Shown: positions 1 through 8,358 of the stretch, one piece after another | Layout of the letters: every line of letters starts with the position of its first letter | Position numbering within the stretch: the first letter of the stretch is position 1 | Translations under genes and position numbers: made by a program | The notes under the pieces: model-generated | Database searches by the model: none | Seen by the model: only the letters and a program-made list of their open reading frames with translations | Told to the model about the DNA's origin: nothing | DNA from: Paracoccaceae bacterium | GTDB lineage: Bacteria > Pseudomonadota > Alphaproteobacteria > Rhodobacterales > Rhodobacteraceae | Direction: 5' to 3' | Assembly: GCA_020622085.1 (NCBI GenBank) | Contig: JAHRYM010000001.1 | Span: forward strand, 557,117 to 621,116 | Length of the DNA stretch: 64,000 nucleotides

Positions 1-1651
1 CGGGGCCCGTTTTGCACTCGATGCGATGCCCGGCAAGCAACTGGCGATCGACAGCGACATGAGCGCGGGCGCGATCGATCATGCCGAGGCCCGGACACGG
101 CGCGAACGTGAGCAGGCAGAGACGACATTCTTCGGGTCTCTCGATGGTGTCTCGAAATTCGTCAAGGGTGATGCCATCGCCGGCCTGATGATCACGGGGC
201 TGAACCTGTTCATGGGTCTGGCCATCGGTGTCTTTGTGCATCAGATGCCCGCTGGTGCGGCCCTTGAAACCTATGCCATCCTGACAGTCGGCGACGGCCT
301 GGTCAGCCAGATACCAGCCGTCATCATCTCGATTGCCTCGGCACTGCTTCTGGCACGGGGTGGAACCAAGGGTTCGACGGATCGCGACCTTGTCCGGCAA
401 CTGTCGCGCTATCCGGCAGCCCTGATGACGGTTGCAGCACTTCTGGCGATGTTTGCGCTCGTGCCCGGATTACCTTTCTGGCCATTCATCATCGGCGCAG
501 CAATTCTTGCGGGAGCCGCCGAGTTTGCCCGGCGGCGGCACGCCGCAGAGGCTGCGGCCGAAACCTCGCAGGCCCAGGCTCCTGCGCCTCCACGGACGAA
601 ATCGCTGGGCGACATTCTTGATCTTGATGACATCCATGTAGAATTTGCGCCGGATCTGGTGGGCATGGTGCTGGATCCCGCGACCGGTCTTGATTTGCGG
701 ATTGTCAACATGCGCAACCATGTCGCCACCGCCTACGGGATCATCCTGTCCGACATCCGGCTGACCGACGATCCGGCATTGCCGCCGGGCCACTACCGGA
801 TCCGTGTGCATGGCGTGGAACAGGCGCGCGACAGTCTTCAGCCCGGAAAGTTGCTCGCCCTGCTTCCTGCGGGAGACCACCCCGAGCTAGCCGGCACCGA
901 GGTGCGAGAACCGGTCTATGGTGCTGCCGGACGGTGGATCGAACCAGTGAACCAGGAGGCGATGGCACTTGAGGGGATCACCGTTGTCGGCCCGACCGAG
1001 GTTCTGGCAACCCATCTGCTTGAGGTGATCCGACGCAATCTGGCGCGCCTTCTCACGCTCAAGTCCCTGCGTCGCCTGATCGAGGAGGCCACGAACCTGA
1101 GTGATCCGGCCCGCGCGGCGGCGGTCCGCAAGGTCTTTGACGAGTTGATCCCGGACAAGGTTCCTGTCGACCTGCTTTTGCCGGTGTTGAGGCTCCTGCT
1201 CGAGGAGCGGGTCTCGATTCGCAACCTGCCGCTTGTGCTTGACGCGATTGCCGAGACAAGGGGGGCCGGCGGGCCGGAGGCGATCTGCGAACATGTGCGG
1301 CGCCGGCTGGGGTTCCAGATGGTGGCCGAGATGCGCCGTGAAGACGGGACATTGCCCCTGCTCCAGCTTGCACCCGAATGGGAAGAGACCTTCCTTGCGC
1401 ACCAGCTGGATCTGGCGTCAGGTGATGTCGCCCTGCCGCCCGATGTCTTCAACCGTCTTACAACGTCGGTTGCCGACAAGATGGCACAGAACGGCGAGCG
1501 GGGGGTATTCCCGGCCGTCATCACCTCGGCGCGCCGACGCAGGTTCCTGCGAACCGTGCTTGCCGCGCGCGGCATCACGGCCCCGGTCCTGTCTTACGAC
1601 GAGATCGGCACCGAGGCGCGGCCCGCGATTGTTGGCCTGGTCGCGGCATGA
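1..1651 (+). CDS. flhA: Flagellar export gate protein FlhA, C-terminal part (5' end outside window)
   Basis: FlhA forms the nonameric export gate of the flagellar type III apparatus in the inner membrane. The reading frame is open from base 2, and the first visible residues, GARFALDAMPGKQLAID, are the second half of the FHIPEP family signature, so about 145 N-terminal residues lie upstream of the window. About 549 residues remain. They hold hydrophobic segments (near GLMITGLNLFMG, QIPAVIISIASALLL and AALMTVAALLAMFALV), then a linker and the large cytoplasmic domain that binds export chaperones. The in-frame ATG at 26 lies inside the signature and is not the start. The stop overlaps the fliR start (ATGA at 1648-1651), which fits translational coupling. 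The identification is firm. Confidence 0.96.
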   Translation, partial: GARFALDAMPGKQLAIDSDMSAGAIDHAEARTRREREQAETTFFGSLDGVSKFVKGDAIAGLMITGLNLFMGLAIGVFVHQMPAGAALETYAILTVGDGLVSQIPAVIISIASALLLARGGTKGSTDRDLVRQLSRYPAALMTVAALLAMFALVPGLPFWPFIIGAAILAGAAEFARRRHAAEAAAETSQAQAPAPPRTKSLGDILDLDDIHVEFAPDLVGMVLDPATGLDLRIVNMRNHVATAYGIILSDIRLTDDPALPPGHYRIRVHGVEQARDSLQPGKLLALLPAGDHPELAGTEVREPVYGAAGRWIEPVNQEAMALEGITVVGPTEVLATHLLEVIRRNLARLLTLKSLRRLIEEATNLSDPARAAAVRKVFDELIPDKVPVDLLLPVLRLLLEERVSIRNLPLVLDAIAETRGAGGPEAICEHVRRRLGFQMVAEMRREDGTLPLLQLAPEWEETFLAHQLDLASGDVALPPDVFNRLTTSVADKMAQNGERGVFPAVITSARRRRFLRTVLAARGITAPVLSYDEIGTEARPAIVGLVAA

Positions 1652-2424
1652 CGCAGCTTTCCCTGCTTCTGGACCTGCTCTGGGCGGATGCCATTGCTCC
1701 GGCGGTGATCATCTTCCTGCGGGTGGGGGCCGCGATGGCGCTTCTTCCCGCGCTTGGGGAAACCGTGGTGCCGGTCCGGGTCCGGCTGGCGCTGTCCATC
1801 GCCCTGACCTTCGCGGTCCTGCCCGGACTCCAGCCTGCCATCGGGGCCGAAGTGGCCTTTCCGACGCTGGTGCGCCATCTCGGAACCGAGGTTCCCGCAG
1901 GCCTTGCATTGGGGCTGTCGCTGCGCCTCTTCGTGCTCGCGCTTCAGACCGCCGGGACAATGGCCGCGCAGGCGACCTCGCTTTCGCAGATGCTTGGCGG
2001 GCAGGGCGCAGAACCCATGCCGGCGATGTCACATCTGATGGTGGCCGCAGGGCTTGCATTGGCGATGATCATGGATCTTCCGGTCCGCATGGTCGCCATG
2101 CTGATCCAGTCCTACGACCTCTGGCCCGCTGGCGCCTATCCGGATGTTGCCAGCCTGCGCGAATGGGGTGTCGGGGTCATTGCGCGCTCTTTCGCGCTTG
2201 CCTTCTGCCTGGCGGCGCCATTCCTGATTGCCGGGCTTCTCTACAACGTGGTCCTGGGCATCCTGAACCGGGCCATGCCGCAGCTGATGATCACGATGAT
2301 CGGTGCGCCGGCGATGGTCCTTGGGGCGGTGCTCCTGCTGATGGTCTCCTTGCCGGCGGGGCTTGCCTTCTGGGTGCGGCTGCTTTCGGGCGCGACGGGT
2401 GACCCCTTCGGGGCGCTGCCATGA
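1648..2424 (+). CDS. fliR: Flagellar biosynthetic protein FliR
   Basis: FliR is a core component of the FliPQR export channel in the inner membrane. The 258-residue product has the usual family length (about 250-260) and is almost entirely hydrophobic, with roughly six predicted membrane helices. It opens with a short hydrophilic N-terminus and a helix rich in Leu, Ala and Val (IIFLRVGAAMALLPALG), and has a conserved-looking stretch around LNRAMPQLMITMIGAPAMVL near residues 210-230. It overlaps flhA upstream and flhB downstream by four bases each (ATGA), and the order flhA-fliR-flhB is common in alphaproteobacterial flagellar clusters. The start is fixed by the overlap. No independent promoter is visible. 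Confidence 0.95.
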   Translation: MTQLSLLLDLLWADAIAPAVIIFLRVGAAMALLPALGETVVPVRVRLALSIALTFAVLPGLQPAIGAEVAFPTLVRHLGTEVPAGLALGLSLRLFVLALQTAGTMAAQATSLSQMLGGQGAEPMPAMSHLMVAAGLALAMIMDLPVRMVAMLIQSYDLWPAGAYPDVASLREWGVGVIARSFALAFCLAAPFLIAGLLYNVVLGILNRAMPQLMITMIGAPAMVLGAVLLLMVSLPAGLAFWVRLLSGATGDPFGALP

Positions 2425-3503
2425 GCGGGAACGAGGCCGAAAGGGAACACGCCCCATCCGAGAAACGGCTGAGTGATGCACGCAAGCGAGGAGAATTCGC
2501 ACGGTCCGCCGATCTCAATGCCGCGGCTGTCTACGGCGGGTTCTTCGTTGCGGCATGGGCCTTCGGGACGGCTGGAGCGAAGTTGTTCGGAACGGCAGGC
2601 CAGACGGTCCTGTCACTTCCGCACGGAAACGCCGATGTTCTCTCGGCGCGGGCGGGTTCCGTCCCATTGGGGCAGGCAATGTCGGCGCTGCTGACCCCAG
2701 CCATTCCGCTGCTTGTTTTGCCAGGGGTGGCCGTCCTTGCGCTCTTGCTGGCGTTCCGGGGCGTGGTCTTTGCGCCCACCAAGATCATGCCGCGCCTTTC
2801 CCGGATCGATCCTTTTGCCACTGCACGGCAGAAGTTCGGGCGAGCGGGGCTGTTCGAATTTTCCAAAAGCCTTGCCAAGATCATCATTGTCGGCATGCTT
2901 CTGGCTTCCTTTCTGCGTGGCCGCATCGAGGAACTTGTCGCCACGCAGATGCTGGAGCCGGCGATGGCCAGTGCGATGATGATGCAGATGCTCATGGGCT
3001 TTATCGCTGTCGTCGCCGGGGTCTGGGTCGCACTTGGTGCGGTCGATTACCTTTGGCAGTATTTCGAACACATCCGCCGCAACCGGATGTCGCGCCAGGA
3101 AATGGTCGACGAACACAAGGAGGCCGAGGGCGACCCCCATATGAAGGCCCAGCGGCAGCAGCGGGCGCGGGAAATCGCAACCAACCGGATGCTGCAGGAT
3201 GTGGCCAAGGCCGATGTGGTGATCGTCAATCCGACCCATTATGCCGTAGCGCTCTGCTGGTCGCGCGGCAGCGGGCGGGCGCCCGTCTGCGTGGCAAAGG
3301 GTGTGGACGAGATCGCTGCCCGGATCCGTGAAAAGGCGACGCTTGCAGGCGTGCCGCTGCGGTCCGACCCGCCAACGGCGCGGGCCATCCATGCCAAGGT
3401 CGAGATCGGACAGGAAATCCGGCCTGAACATTATGCGGCTGTCGCCGCCGCCATCCGCTTTGCCGAAGCGATGCGCAAGAAGGCAAGGGCACGCGGCGCA
3501 TGA
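2421..3503 (+). CDS. flhB: Flagellar export switch protein FlhB
   Basis: FlhB sits beside the FliPQR channel and controls the switch from rod/hook to filament substrates. The 360-residue product starts with the charged N-terminus typical of the family (SEKRLSDARKRGEFARSADL). It then has about four membrane helices up to residue 215 and a cytoplasmic domain. The autocleavage motif NPTH is intact at residues 270-273 (VIVNPTHYAVAL), so the protein should self-process normally. The length matches the family (350-380). The start overlaps the fliR stop (ATGA) and the stop overlaps the next small gene in the same way. Confidence 0.96.
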   Translation: MSGNEAEREHAPSEKRLSDARKRGEFARSADLNAAAVYGGFFVAAWAFGTAGAKLFGTAGQTVLSLPHGNADVLSARAGSVPLGQAMSALLTPAIPLLVLPGVAVLALLLAFRGVVFAPTKIMPRLSRIDPFATARQKFGRAGLFEFSKSLAKIIIVGMLLASFLRGRIEELVATQMLEPAMASAMMMQMLMGFIAVVAGVWVALGAVDYLWQYFEHIRRNRMSRQEMVDEHKEAEGDPHMKAQRQQRAREIATNRMLQDVAKADVVIVNPTHYAVALCWSRGSGRAPVCVAKGVDEIAARIREKATLAGVPLRSDPPTARAIHAKVEIGQEIRPEHYAAVAAAIRFAEAMRKKARARGA

Positions 3504-3898
3504 CGATGGAGAGGGTCGACCCGGCGCAGCTGCAGGCCCTGTGCGAGCTGGCGCAACTTCGCAAGGACCGTGATCTGTCCGAACTGGCGCGGCAGCGGGC
3601 GGAGGTTGCAGCAATCGAGGCCGAACTGGCGGCGCTGGACGCGGCCGTGGCAAGGGCAGGGGCTGGCGCCGCCGAACAGCCCGATCCGGTTTCGCTGGGC
3701 GCTCTTGACGATTATCAGCAGTTGATGCGGGCGCGGCGAAGCACGCTCAACCTCGCTCTGGCCCATGCGCGGGTGAAATCCTCCGAAGCCCAGCAGCAGG
3801 CGATCCGCTCGACTGGCCAGGTCGAGGTGCTCGAACAGATGCAGGGTCTTCGTGCCGAGGAGTTGCGGCTGAAACTTGCCCGGCGTGACCTTGGCTGA
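3500..3898 (+). CDS. Small helical protein at the end of the flagellar export operon, possibly FliJ-like
   Basis: I do not recognise this 132-residue protein by sequence. It is predicted to be almost all alpha-helix: a charged first helix (residues 8-50, rich in Glu, Ala, Arg and Leu with heptad-like spacing), a Gly/Pro-containing break near residues 52-66, then a second long helix to the C-terminus. No signal peptide or membrane segment is visible. The ATGA overlap with flhB strongly suggests co-expression with the export apparatus. A size of 130-150 residues and a two-helix coiled-coil layout fit FliJ or a related export chaperone, but no diagnostic motif supports a firm name. Confidence 0.75.
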   Translation: MTMERVDPAQLQALCELAQLRKDRDLSELARQRAEVAAIEAELAALDAAVARAGAGAAEQPDPVSLGALDDYQQLMRARRSTLNLALAHARVKSSEAQQQAIRSTGQVEVLEQMQGLRAEELRLKLARRDLG

Positions 3899-3921
3899 AA
3901 TGATCCTTCCTCGTCCTGTGC

Positions 3922-3964
3922 GGCGGGCGCTTTCCCGCCCTGGCATCGGGTCGCCAACGACCCG
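3922..3964 (+). terminator. Two adjacent hairpins after the flagellar operon
   Basis: A 6-bp stem (GGCGGG/CCCGCC, loop CGCTTT) is followed seven bases later by a perfect 7-bp stem (CGGGTCG/CGACCCG, loop CCAA). Neither is followed by a T tract. They are therefore not classical intrinsic terminators, though they could protect or define the 3' end of the flagellar mRNA. Confidence 0.3.
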
Positions 3965-4100
3965 GCTGGTGCTGGCCTGATCACCTGACGCCCGGAGTCC
4001 CTCGCGCCGGATCGATCGGCGAGGAACGCAGGGGCAATGCCCGGCGATGGCGTGGCGGACACTCTGGCACAAATGACCTCGTCGCAGGATAACCCTTGCT

Positions 4101-4125
4101 GCGGCCACGCTTTCCGCCCTTTTTT
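4101..4125 (+). terminator. Weak intrinsic terminator candidate
   Basis: A short GCGG/CCGC stem (4101-4104 with 4114-4117) is followed by CC and six T residues (4120-4125). The stem is only 4 bp, so the call is weak. The T run is notable in this GC-rich context and lies just before the perfect 12-bp inverted repeat at 4131-4172. Confidence 0.25.
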
Positions 4126-4130
4126 GATCC

Positions 4131-4172
4131 GCGCATCTTCGGTCCGCCGCCGGCGCCAGGCCGAAGATGCGC
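4131..4172. repeat. Perfect 12-bp inverted repeat
   Basis: GCGCATCTTCGG (4131-4142) and its exact reverse complement (4161-4172) are separated by an 18-base GC-rich spacer. A T tract precedes rather than follows it on the plus strand. The 3' side on the minus strand would be A-rich, so it is not a standard terminator on either strand. It could form a stable stem in RNA or be a binding site. Confidence 0.6.
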
Positions 4173-4329
4173 GATGCCCCGGGGCTTGCTCAGATGGCGC
4201 GGCGAGAGGGATGTGCCCCCATCCCCCCCCCCCTGTGCCCCCTGTGCTCCCGGTTCCGGCAACGCTTCGGGGCTTCCTGCCCGGCACCGGCACTGGCCCG
4301 ACTTGTGCCGCTCCTTACTTCACGTTACT

Positions 4330-4342
4330 TGGAATCATTCCA
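4330..4342. promoter_or_regulatory. Palindromic operator candidate upstream of mbfA (Irr/ICE-like)
   Basis: TGGAATCATTCCA is a perfect 6-1-6 palindrome ending 14 bases before the mbfA start codon and just upstream of its GAGG ribosome binding site (4348-4351). In related alphaproteobacteria mbfA is controlled by the haem-responsive iron regulator Irr, whose iron control elements are A/T-rich GAAN(n)TTC-type palindromes. The core GAATCATTC fits that pattern. Assignment to Irr is inference from gene identity and motif shape. Confidence 0.5.
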
Positions 4343-4356
4343 GTCTTGAGGTGCCC

Positions 4357-5334
4357 ATGCTTCCCGGACTTGCGGCCCGCCGCCGTTTCGCGGATCTGAC
4401 CGAACAGGAAATCCTCGCGCTCGCCATATCCTCCGAGGAAGACGACGCCCGGATCTACCGCAGCTATGCCCAGCAGTTGCGCGCCGACTACCCCGCATCT
4501 GCCGCCGTCTTCGATGCGATGGCGGCCGAGGAAGACGGGCATCGCCAAGCCCTGATCGACCGCCACAGGATGCGCTTCGGCGATGTGATCCCGCTGATAC
4601 GGCGGGAACATGTGGCGGGGTTCTATGCCCGCAAACCGGTCTGGCTGGTGCGGAACCTCGGGCTGGAAAAGATCCGGGCGCAGGCAGCGGCGATGGAGCA
4701 GGAGGCGGGGGCCTTCTATCGCCTTGCGGCCAGCCACGCCACGGATGCCCAGACGCGCAAGCTCCTTGGGGATCTGGCGGCCGCCGAAGCCGGGCACGAA
4801 AGCATGGCAGCCACGCTCGAGGCCGAACATCTGGCCGGCGAGGCCCGCAGCGACGAGGACCGCGCCGCCCACCGGCAATTCATCCTGACATGGGTGCAGC
4901 CGGGGCTTGCGGGGTTGATGGACGGTTCGGTGTCGACACTGGCGCCGATCTTCGCCACCGCCTTTGCGACCCATGACAGCGCGACGACATTCCTTGTCGG
5001 GCTTGCGGCATCGGTCGGGGCGGGGATCTCGATGGGGTTCACCGAGGCCGCACATGACGATGGCGTGTTGTCGGGGCGCGGCTCGCCGGTCAAGCGCGGG
5101 CTTGCCTCGGGGGTGATGACGGCGCTGGGCGGGCTTGGCCACGCGCTTCCCTATCTCATCGCCGATTTCTGGACGGCAACGGTGGTCGCGGTGATGGTCG
5201 TCTTTGTCGAACTCTGGGCCATCGCCTGGATCCAGAACCGCTTCATGGAAACGCCCTTCCTGCGCGCGGTCTTCCAGGTGGTGCTGGGGGGCGCGCTGGT
5301 CTTTGCCTCGGGCGTGCTGATCGGTGCGGGGTAG
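4357..5334 (+). CDS. mbfA: Membrane-bound ferritin/iron exporter MbfA (ferritin-like plus VIT1 domains)
   Basis: MbfA exports iron and protects against iron and peroxide stress in rhizobia and agrobacteria. The 325-residue product has the diagnostic two-part layout. Residues 1-165 are a ferritin-like/rubrerythrin domain with Glu/His iron-site motifs (SSEEDDARIY, AAEEDGHRQA, AAMEQEAGAFY, AAAEAGHES). Residues 185-325 form a VIT1/CCC1-type membrane domain with a Gly- and Ala-rich run and several helices. I chose ATG 4357 because GAGG lies five bases before it and the preceding in-frame codons give proline/arginine-rich nonsense. A palindrome sits immediately upstream. The gene stands alone, which fits direct iron-dependent control. 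Confidence 0.9.
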   Translation: MLPGLAARRRFADLTEQEILALAISSEEDDARIYRSYAQQLRADYPASAAVFDAMAAEEDGHRQALIDRHRMRFGDVIPLIRREHVAGFYARKPVWLVRNLGLEKIRAQAAAMEQEAGAFYRLAASHATDAQTRKLLGDLAAAEAGHESMAATLEAEHLAGEARSDEDRAAHRQFILTWVQPGLAGLMDGSVSTLAPIFATAFATHDSATTFLVGLAASVGAGISMGFTEAAHDDGVLSGRGSPVKRGLASGVMTALGGLGHALPYLIADFWTATVVAVMVVFVELWAIAWIQNRFMETPFLRAVFQVVLGGALVFASGVLIGAG

Positions 5335-5375
5335 TGGCACACCGGCCCAGACCGAAATGATCTCCGCAGCTGTCT

Positions 5376-5404
5376 TTGCCTGTGGCGGTAAATGCCTCTA
5401 TCCT
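5376..5404 (+). promoter_or_regulatory. Sigma-70-like promoter candidate for the fghA operon
   Basis: TTGCCT (5376-5381) and TATCCT (5399-5404) are separated by 17 bases and each matches 4 of 6 consensus positions. The site lies about 130 bases upstream of the fghA start, in the 200-base gap after mbfA. No regulator site is obvious. Confidence 0.3.
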
Positions 5405-5535
5405 TGCGCGACATTTCTGCGCGGCGCCGCGTCGGGTTCCGGCGGCCAGGCCAACTGCAAAGGCGGCACGCCTTGTCACCGGCACGGGTGATGATCGCCG
5501 CCATGACGACCCATGATCCTGGAACGGAGACTGCA

Positions 5536-6366
5536 ATGAAAACGGTATCGGAAAACAGATGTTTCGGTGGTGTGCAGGGGGTCTATTCCCATGCCTCGGA
5601 CGCGACCGCCTGCGACATGACCTTTGGCCTGTTCCTGCCCGAAGAGGCGACAGAGGGGCCGGTGCCGCTGCTGTGGTATCTTTCCGGGCTGACCTGCACG
5701 CATGAAAACGCCATGACCAAGGCCGGCGCGCAGGCCTGGGCCGCTGATCACGGGATCGCGGTGGTCTTCCCCGATACCTCGCCGCGCGGTGAAGGCGTCG
5801 CCAATGACGAGGCTTACGATCTGGGGCAGGGCGCGGGCTTCTACGTCAACGCCACGCAGAACCCCTGGGCGCCGCATTTCCGCATGTGGGACTACATCGC
5901 CGAAGAACTGCCGCGCATCCTGTCCGCGAACTTCCCCATCGACGAGGAACGCCAGTCGATCACCGGGCATTCGATGGGCGGGCACGGCGCGCTGACGCTG
6001 GCCATGCGTTATCCGGGGCGGTTCCGGTCGGTTTCGGCCTTTGCGCCGATCGCGCATCCGACGCAATCGGACTGGGGGCGCAAGCAGTTCACGGCTTATC
6101 TGGGTGCCGACGAGGCGACCTGGGCCGAGCACGACGCGAGCCTTCTGATGGTGCGGGACGGGTTCGATGGCCCGGTGCTGATCGACCAGGGCGCGTCCGA
6201 CCAGTTCTTTGACCTTCTGAAGCCCGAGGCGCTGGCCCATGCGATGGCGGCGCGGCGGCAGGATGGCCAGTTCCGCATGCAGAAGGGCTACGATCACAGC
6301 TATTACTTCGTGTCGACCTTCATGGCCGATCACATCGACTTCCACGCGGCGGCGCTTTCGGCGTGA
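5536..6366 (+). CDS. fghA: S-formylglutathione hydrolase
   Basis: FghA hydrolyses S-formylglutathione to formate and glutathione, the second step of glutathione-dependent formaldehyde detoxification in the cytoplasm. The 276-residue protein has the esterase-D family alpha/beta-hydrolase features: the oxyanion-region motif [10 protein letters not shown], the nucleophile elbow GHSMGGHGA with Ser146, an Asp in [10 protein letters not shown], and the catalytic His in GYDHSYYF near the C-terminus. The length is standard (about 276-280). The chosen ATG has GGAG seven bases upstream; an earlier in-frame ATG at 5503 would add 11 residues. The stop overlaps the next gene (GTGA). The formaldehyde dehydrogenase partner (adhC/flhA-type) is not in the window. 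Confidence 0.95.
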   Translation: MKTVSENRCFGGVQGVYSHASDATACDMTFGLFLPEEATEGPVPLLWYLSGLTCTHENAMTKAGAQAWAADHGIAVVFPDTSPRGEGVANDEAYDLGQGAGFYVNATQNPWAPHFRMWDYIAEELPRILSANFPIDEERQSITGHSMGGHGALTLAMRYPGRFRSVSAFAPIAHPTQSDWGRKQFTAYLGADEATWAEHDASLLMVRDGFDGPVLIDQGASDQFFDLLKPEALAHAMAARRQDGQFRMQKGYDHSYYFVSTFMADHIDFHAAALSA

Positions 6367-6827
6367 CGCTTTACGTCGATGCCGATGCCTGTCCGGTGAA
6401 GGACGAATGCATCCGCGTGGCCGAACGTCTGGCCACGCCTTGCGTGATCGTCTGCAATGGCGGGCTTCGGCCGTCGAACCATCCGCTTGTGCAGACGGTC
6501 TTCGTGCCCGATGGCCCGGACGAGGCCGACAAGTGGATCGCCGAACGCGCCGGCCCGGGCGACGTGGTGGTGACGGGGGACATCCCGCTGGCTGCCAGGG
6601 CGGTGGCGGCGGGGGCGCGGGTGCTGCGCCATGACGGCACGGCGCTGACACCCGCCAATATCGGCAATGTGCTGGCCACGCGCGATCTGATGGCGGATCT
6701 GCGCGCGGCCGATCCGTTCCGCCAGGGTGGCGGGCGGGGGTTTACAAAGGCGGACCGGTCCCATTTCCTTGACGCGCTGGACCGGACCTTGCGGGCGGCA
6801 ATGCGGGAGAAGCCGGATGGCGATTGA
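6363..6827 (+). CDS. YaiI/YqxD family protein (DUF188)
   Basis: This 154-residue protein belongs to the widely conserved YaiI/YqxD family. The hallmark N-terminus is present ([12 protein letters not shown]), followed by the acidic, PIN-like fold elements found in this family ([34 protein letters not shown] and [13 protein letters not shown]). The biochemical role is not established; resemblance to PIN/NYN-type nucleases has been proposed for the fold. The start is a GTG that overlaps the fghA stop (GTGA at 6363-6366), so translation is probably coupled. It runs 11 bases into the downstream HAD gene. Confidence 0.88.
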   Translation: MTLYVDADACPVKDECIRVAERLATPCVIVCNGGLRPSNHPLVQTVFVPDGPDEADKWIAERAGPGDVVVTGDIPLAARAVAAGARVLRHDGTALTPANIGNVLATRDLMADLRAADPFRQGGGRGFTKADRSHFLDALDRTLRAAMREKPDGD

Positions 6828-7437
6828 GGCAGTGGTTCTGGACATCGGCAATGTGCTGATCGAATGGCAACCGGAACGGTTCTATGACAGCGTGATCGGG
6901 GAAGCGGGCCGCAAGCGGCTGTTTTCCGATATCGACCTGCATGCGATGAACGATGACATCGACCGGGGCGGCGCCTTCCGCCCCGCGGTCGAGGCGATGG
7001 CCGCCCGTCACCCACATCATGCCGAGGCGATCATGCTGTGGCATGACCGCTGGGCCGAAATGGCCGCGCCCGCCATCCCCCGTTCCGTCCGTATCCAGCG
7101 GGCGCTTCGGGCGCGCGGCGTGCCGGTCTTTGCGCTGACGAACTTCGGGCGCGAAACCTTCGCCATTGCCGAACCGATCTATCCGTTCCTGTCCGACTTC
7201 GACCGGCGCTACATCTCGGGGCACCTGGGCGTGGTGAAGCCCGATCCGAGGATTTACCAGATCGTCGAAAACGACAGCGGCGTGTCGCCGTCGGGGCTGC
7301 TGTTCGCGGATGACCGGGCCGAGAATATCGCCGCAGCCAGCGCGCGTGGCTGGCAGACCCACCTTTTCACTTCGGACACCGGCTGGGCGGACCGGCTGGT
7401 GGCCGAGGGACTTCTGACTGAAAGCGAGGCAGCATGA
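6817..7437 (+). CDS. HAD superfamily (subfamily IA) phosphatase-like hydrolase
   Basis: This 206-residue cytoplasmic protein has HAD motif I at residues 5-13 (AVVLDIGNV), where the usual DxD is DxG, as in YihX-type sugar phosphatases. Motif II is in FALTNFG, motif III is Lys in [10 protein letters not shown], and motif IV is FADDRAENI. The cap is small and inserted after motif I. The pattern is closest to the YihX/haloacid-dehalogenase-like group; the substrate is unknown. ATG 6817 follows a GGGAGAAG ribosome site that lies inside the end of the preceding gene. The stop overlaps the next gene (ATGA). Co-transcription with fghA and the cyclodeaminase-like gene is likely. Confidence 0.87.
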   Translation: MAIEAVVLDIGNVLIEWQPERFYDSVIGEAGRKRLFSDIDLHAMNDDIDRGGAFRPAVEAMAARHPHHAEAIMLWHDRWAEMAAPAIPRSVRIQRALRARGVPVFALTNFGRETFAIAEPIYPFLSDFDRRYISGHLGVVKPDPRIYQIVENDSGVSPSGLLFADDRAENIAAASARGWQTHLFTSDTGWADRLVAEGLLTESEAA

Positions 7438-8348
7438 CCATCACCATCGTCGGACCCGAGGTTGAACCGCGTCTGAACTGGATCGACCTGACCGAGGCAT
7501 TGCGCGCGGGCCATGCCCTGCCGCGCGCCGAGGTCGCCGACACCTTCCTTTACCGTCGGCAGGACACGCTTCTGACCCGTTCGGCCTGGATCGACGGGCT
7601 GGGGCTGGCGGTGAAGGCGGCGGCGGTCTTTCCGGGCAACCCCGCGCATGGGGTGCCGTCGATCAACGGGGCGGTGAACCTGATGTCGGACACCGACGGC
7701 ACGCTGGAGGCGATCGTCGATTTCCAGATCGTGACCAAATGGAAGACCGCCGGCGACAGCCTCTTGTCGGCGCGCCTTCTGGCCCGCCCCGACGCGCGGC
7801 GCATCCTGATCGTGGGGGCGGGGAATGTCGCCCATTCGATGATCGACGCCTATTCCAGCAGCTTCCCGGGGGCCGAATTCACCGTCTGGGCGCGCAATGC
7901 CGACAGTGCCCGCGCCTTTGCCGAAGCGACCGGGGCAAACGTGGCCAGCGATCTGGAAACCGCCGTGCGCGGGGCCGAGATCATCGCCACCACCACCATG
8001 TCCACCGCGCCGCTGGTCAAGGGCGAATGGTTGCAGCCGGGCACCCATCTTGACCTCATCGGCGCCTACCGCCCCGACATGCGCGAGGCCGACAATGAAA
8101 CCTTCCGCCGCGCCCGGATCTTCGTCGATTCGCGCAACACCACGCTCGACCACATCGGCGAGGTGATGTTCCCGATCAACGAAGGCGCGATGCGGCGCGA
8201 AGACATCATCGCGGATTTCTACGACCTGCCCTCGGGCGCCTATGCCCGCCGGTCGGATGAGGAAATCACCGTCGCCAAGAACGGCGGCGGCGCGCATCTG
8301 GACCTGATGACGGCGCGCTACGTTCTGGACGTGGCGCGCAGCGCCTGA
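7434..8348 (+). CDS. Ornithine cyclodeaminase/mu-crystallin family protein
   Basis: This 304-residue NAD(P)-dependent enzyme shows the family layout. The N-terminal substrate domain includes RRQDTLLTRSAW and the Lys-containing stretch GLAVKAAAVFPGNP near residues 55-70. A Rossmann domain follows, with the dinucleotide motif ILIVGAGNVAHSM near residues 122-134 and ATTTMSTAPLVKGEWLQPGTHLDLIGA further on. Family members make proline from ornithine or reduce ketimines and 1-pyrroline-2-carboxylate. The exact substrate cannot be read from sequence. It closes the coupled fghA run (ATGA overlap) and converges on the MFS gene with only 10 bases between stops. Confidence 0.88.
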   Translation: MTITIVGPEVEPRLNWIDLTEALRAGHALPRAEVADTFLYRRQDTLLTRSAWIDGLGLAVKAAAVFPGNPAHGVPSINGAVNLMSDTDGTLEAIVDFQIVTKWKTAGDSLLSARLLARPDARRILIVGAGNVAHSMIDAYSSSFPGAEFTVWARNADSARAFAEATGANVASDLETAVRGAEIIATTTMSTAPLVKGEWLQPGTHLDLIGAYRPDMREADNETFRRARIFVDSRNTTLDHIGEVMFPINEGAMRREDIIADFYDLPSGAYARRSDEEITVAKNGGGAHLDLMTARYVLDVARSA

Positions 8349-8358
8349 CCGGCAAGGC

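Larger units (their letters stand above)
3899..4356. other. 458-base gene-free region rich in inverted repeats
   Basis: No convincing gene lies between the flagellar operon and mbfA. Translations here are proline/arginine-rich and lack family features. The region holds at least four inverted repeats (3922-3939, 3947-3964, 4000-4024 with a two-base bulge, 4131-4172), a T6 tract at 4120-4125, an 11-base C run at 4223-4233, and the palindrome at 4330-4342. It probably contains the end of the flagellar transcript and the mbfA promoter. An unannotated small RNA is possible but not shown. Confidence 0.6.

Noticed and set aside
4096-4356. N-terminal extension of mbfA to an upstream ATG at 4096
   Set aside because: The extra 87 residues are Pro/Arg-rich, run through the inverted repeats and the palindrome, and lack a ribosome site, while ATG 4357 has GAGG.
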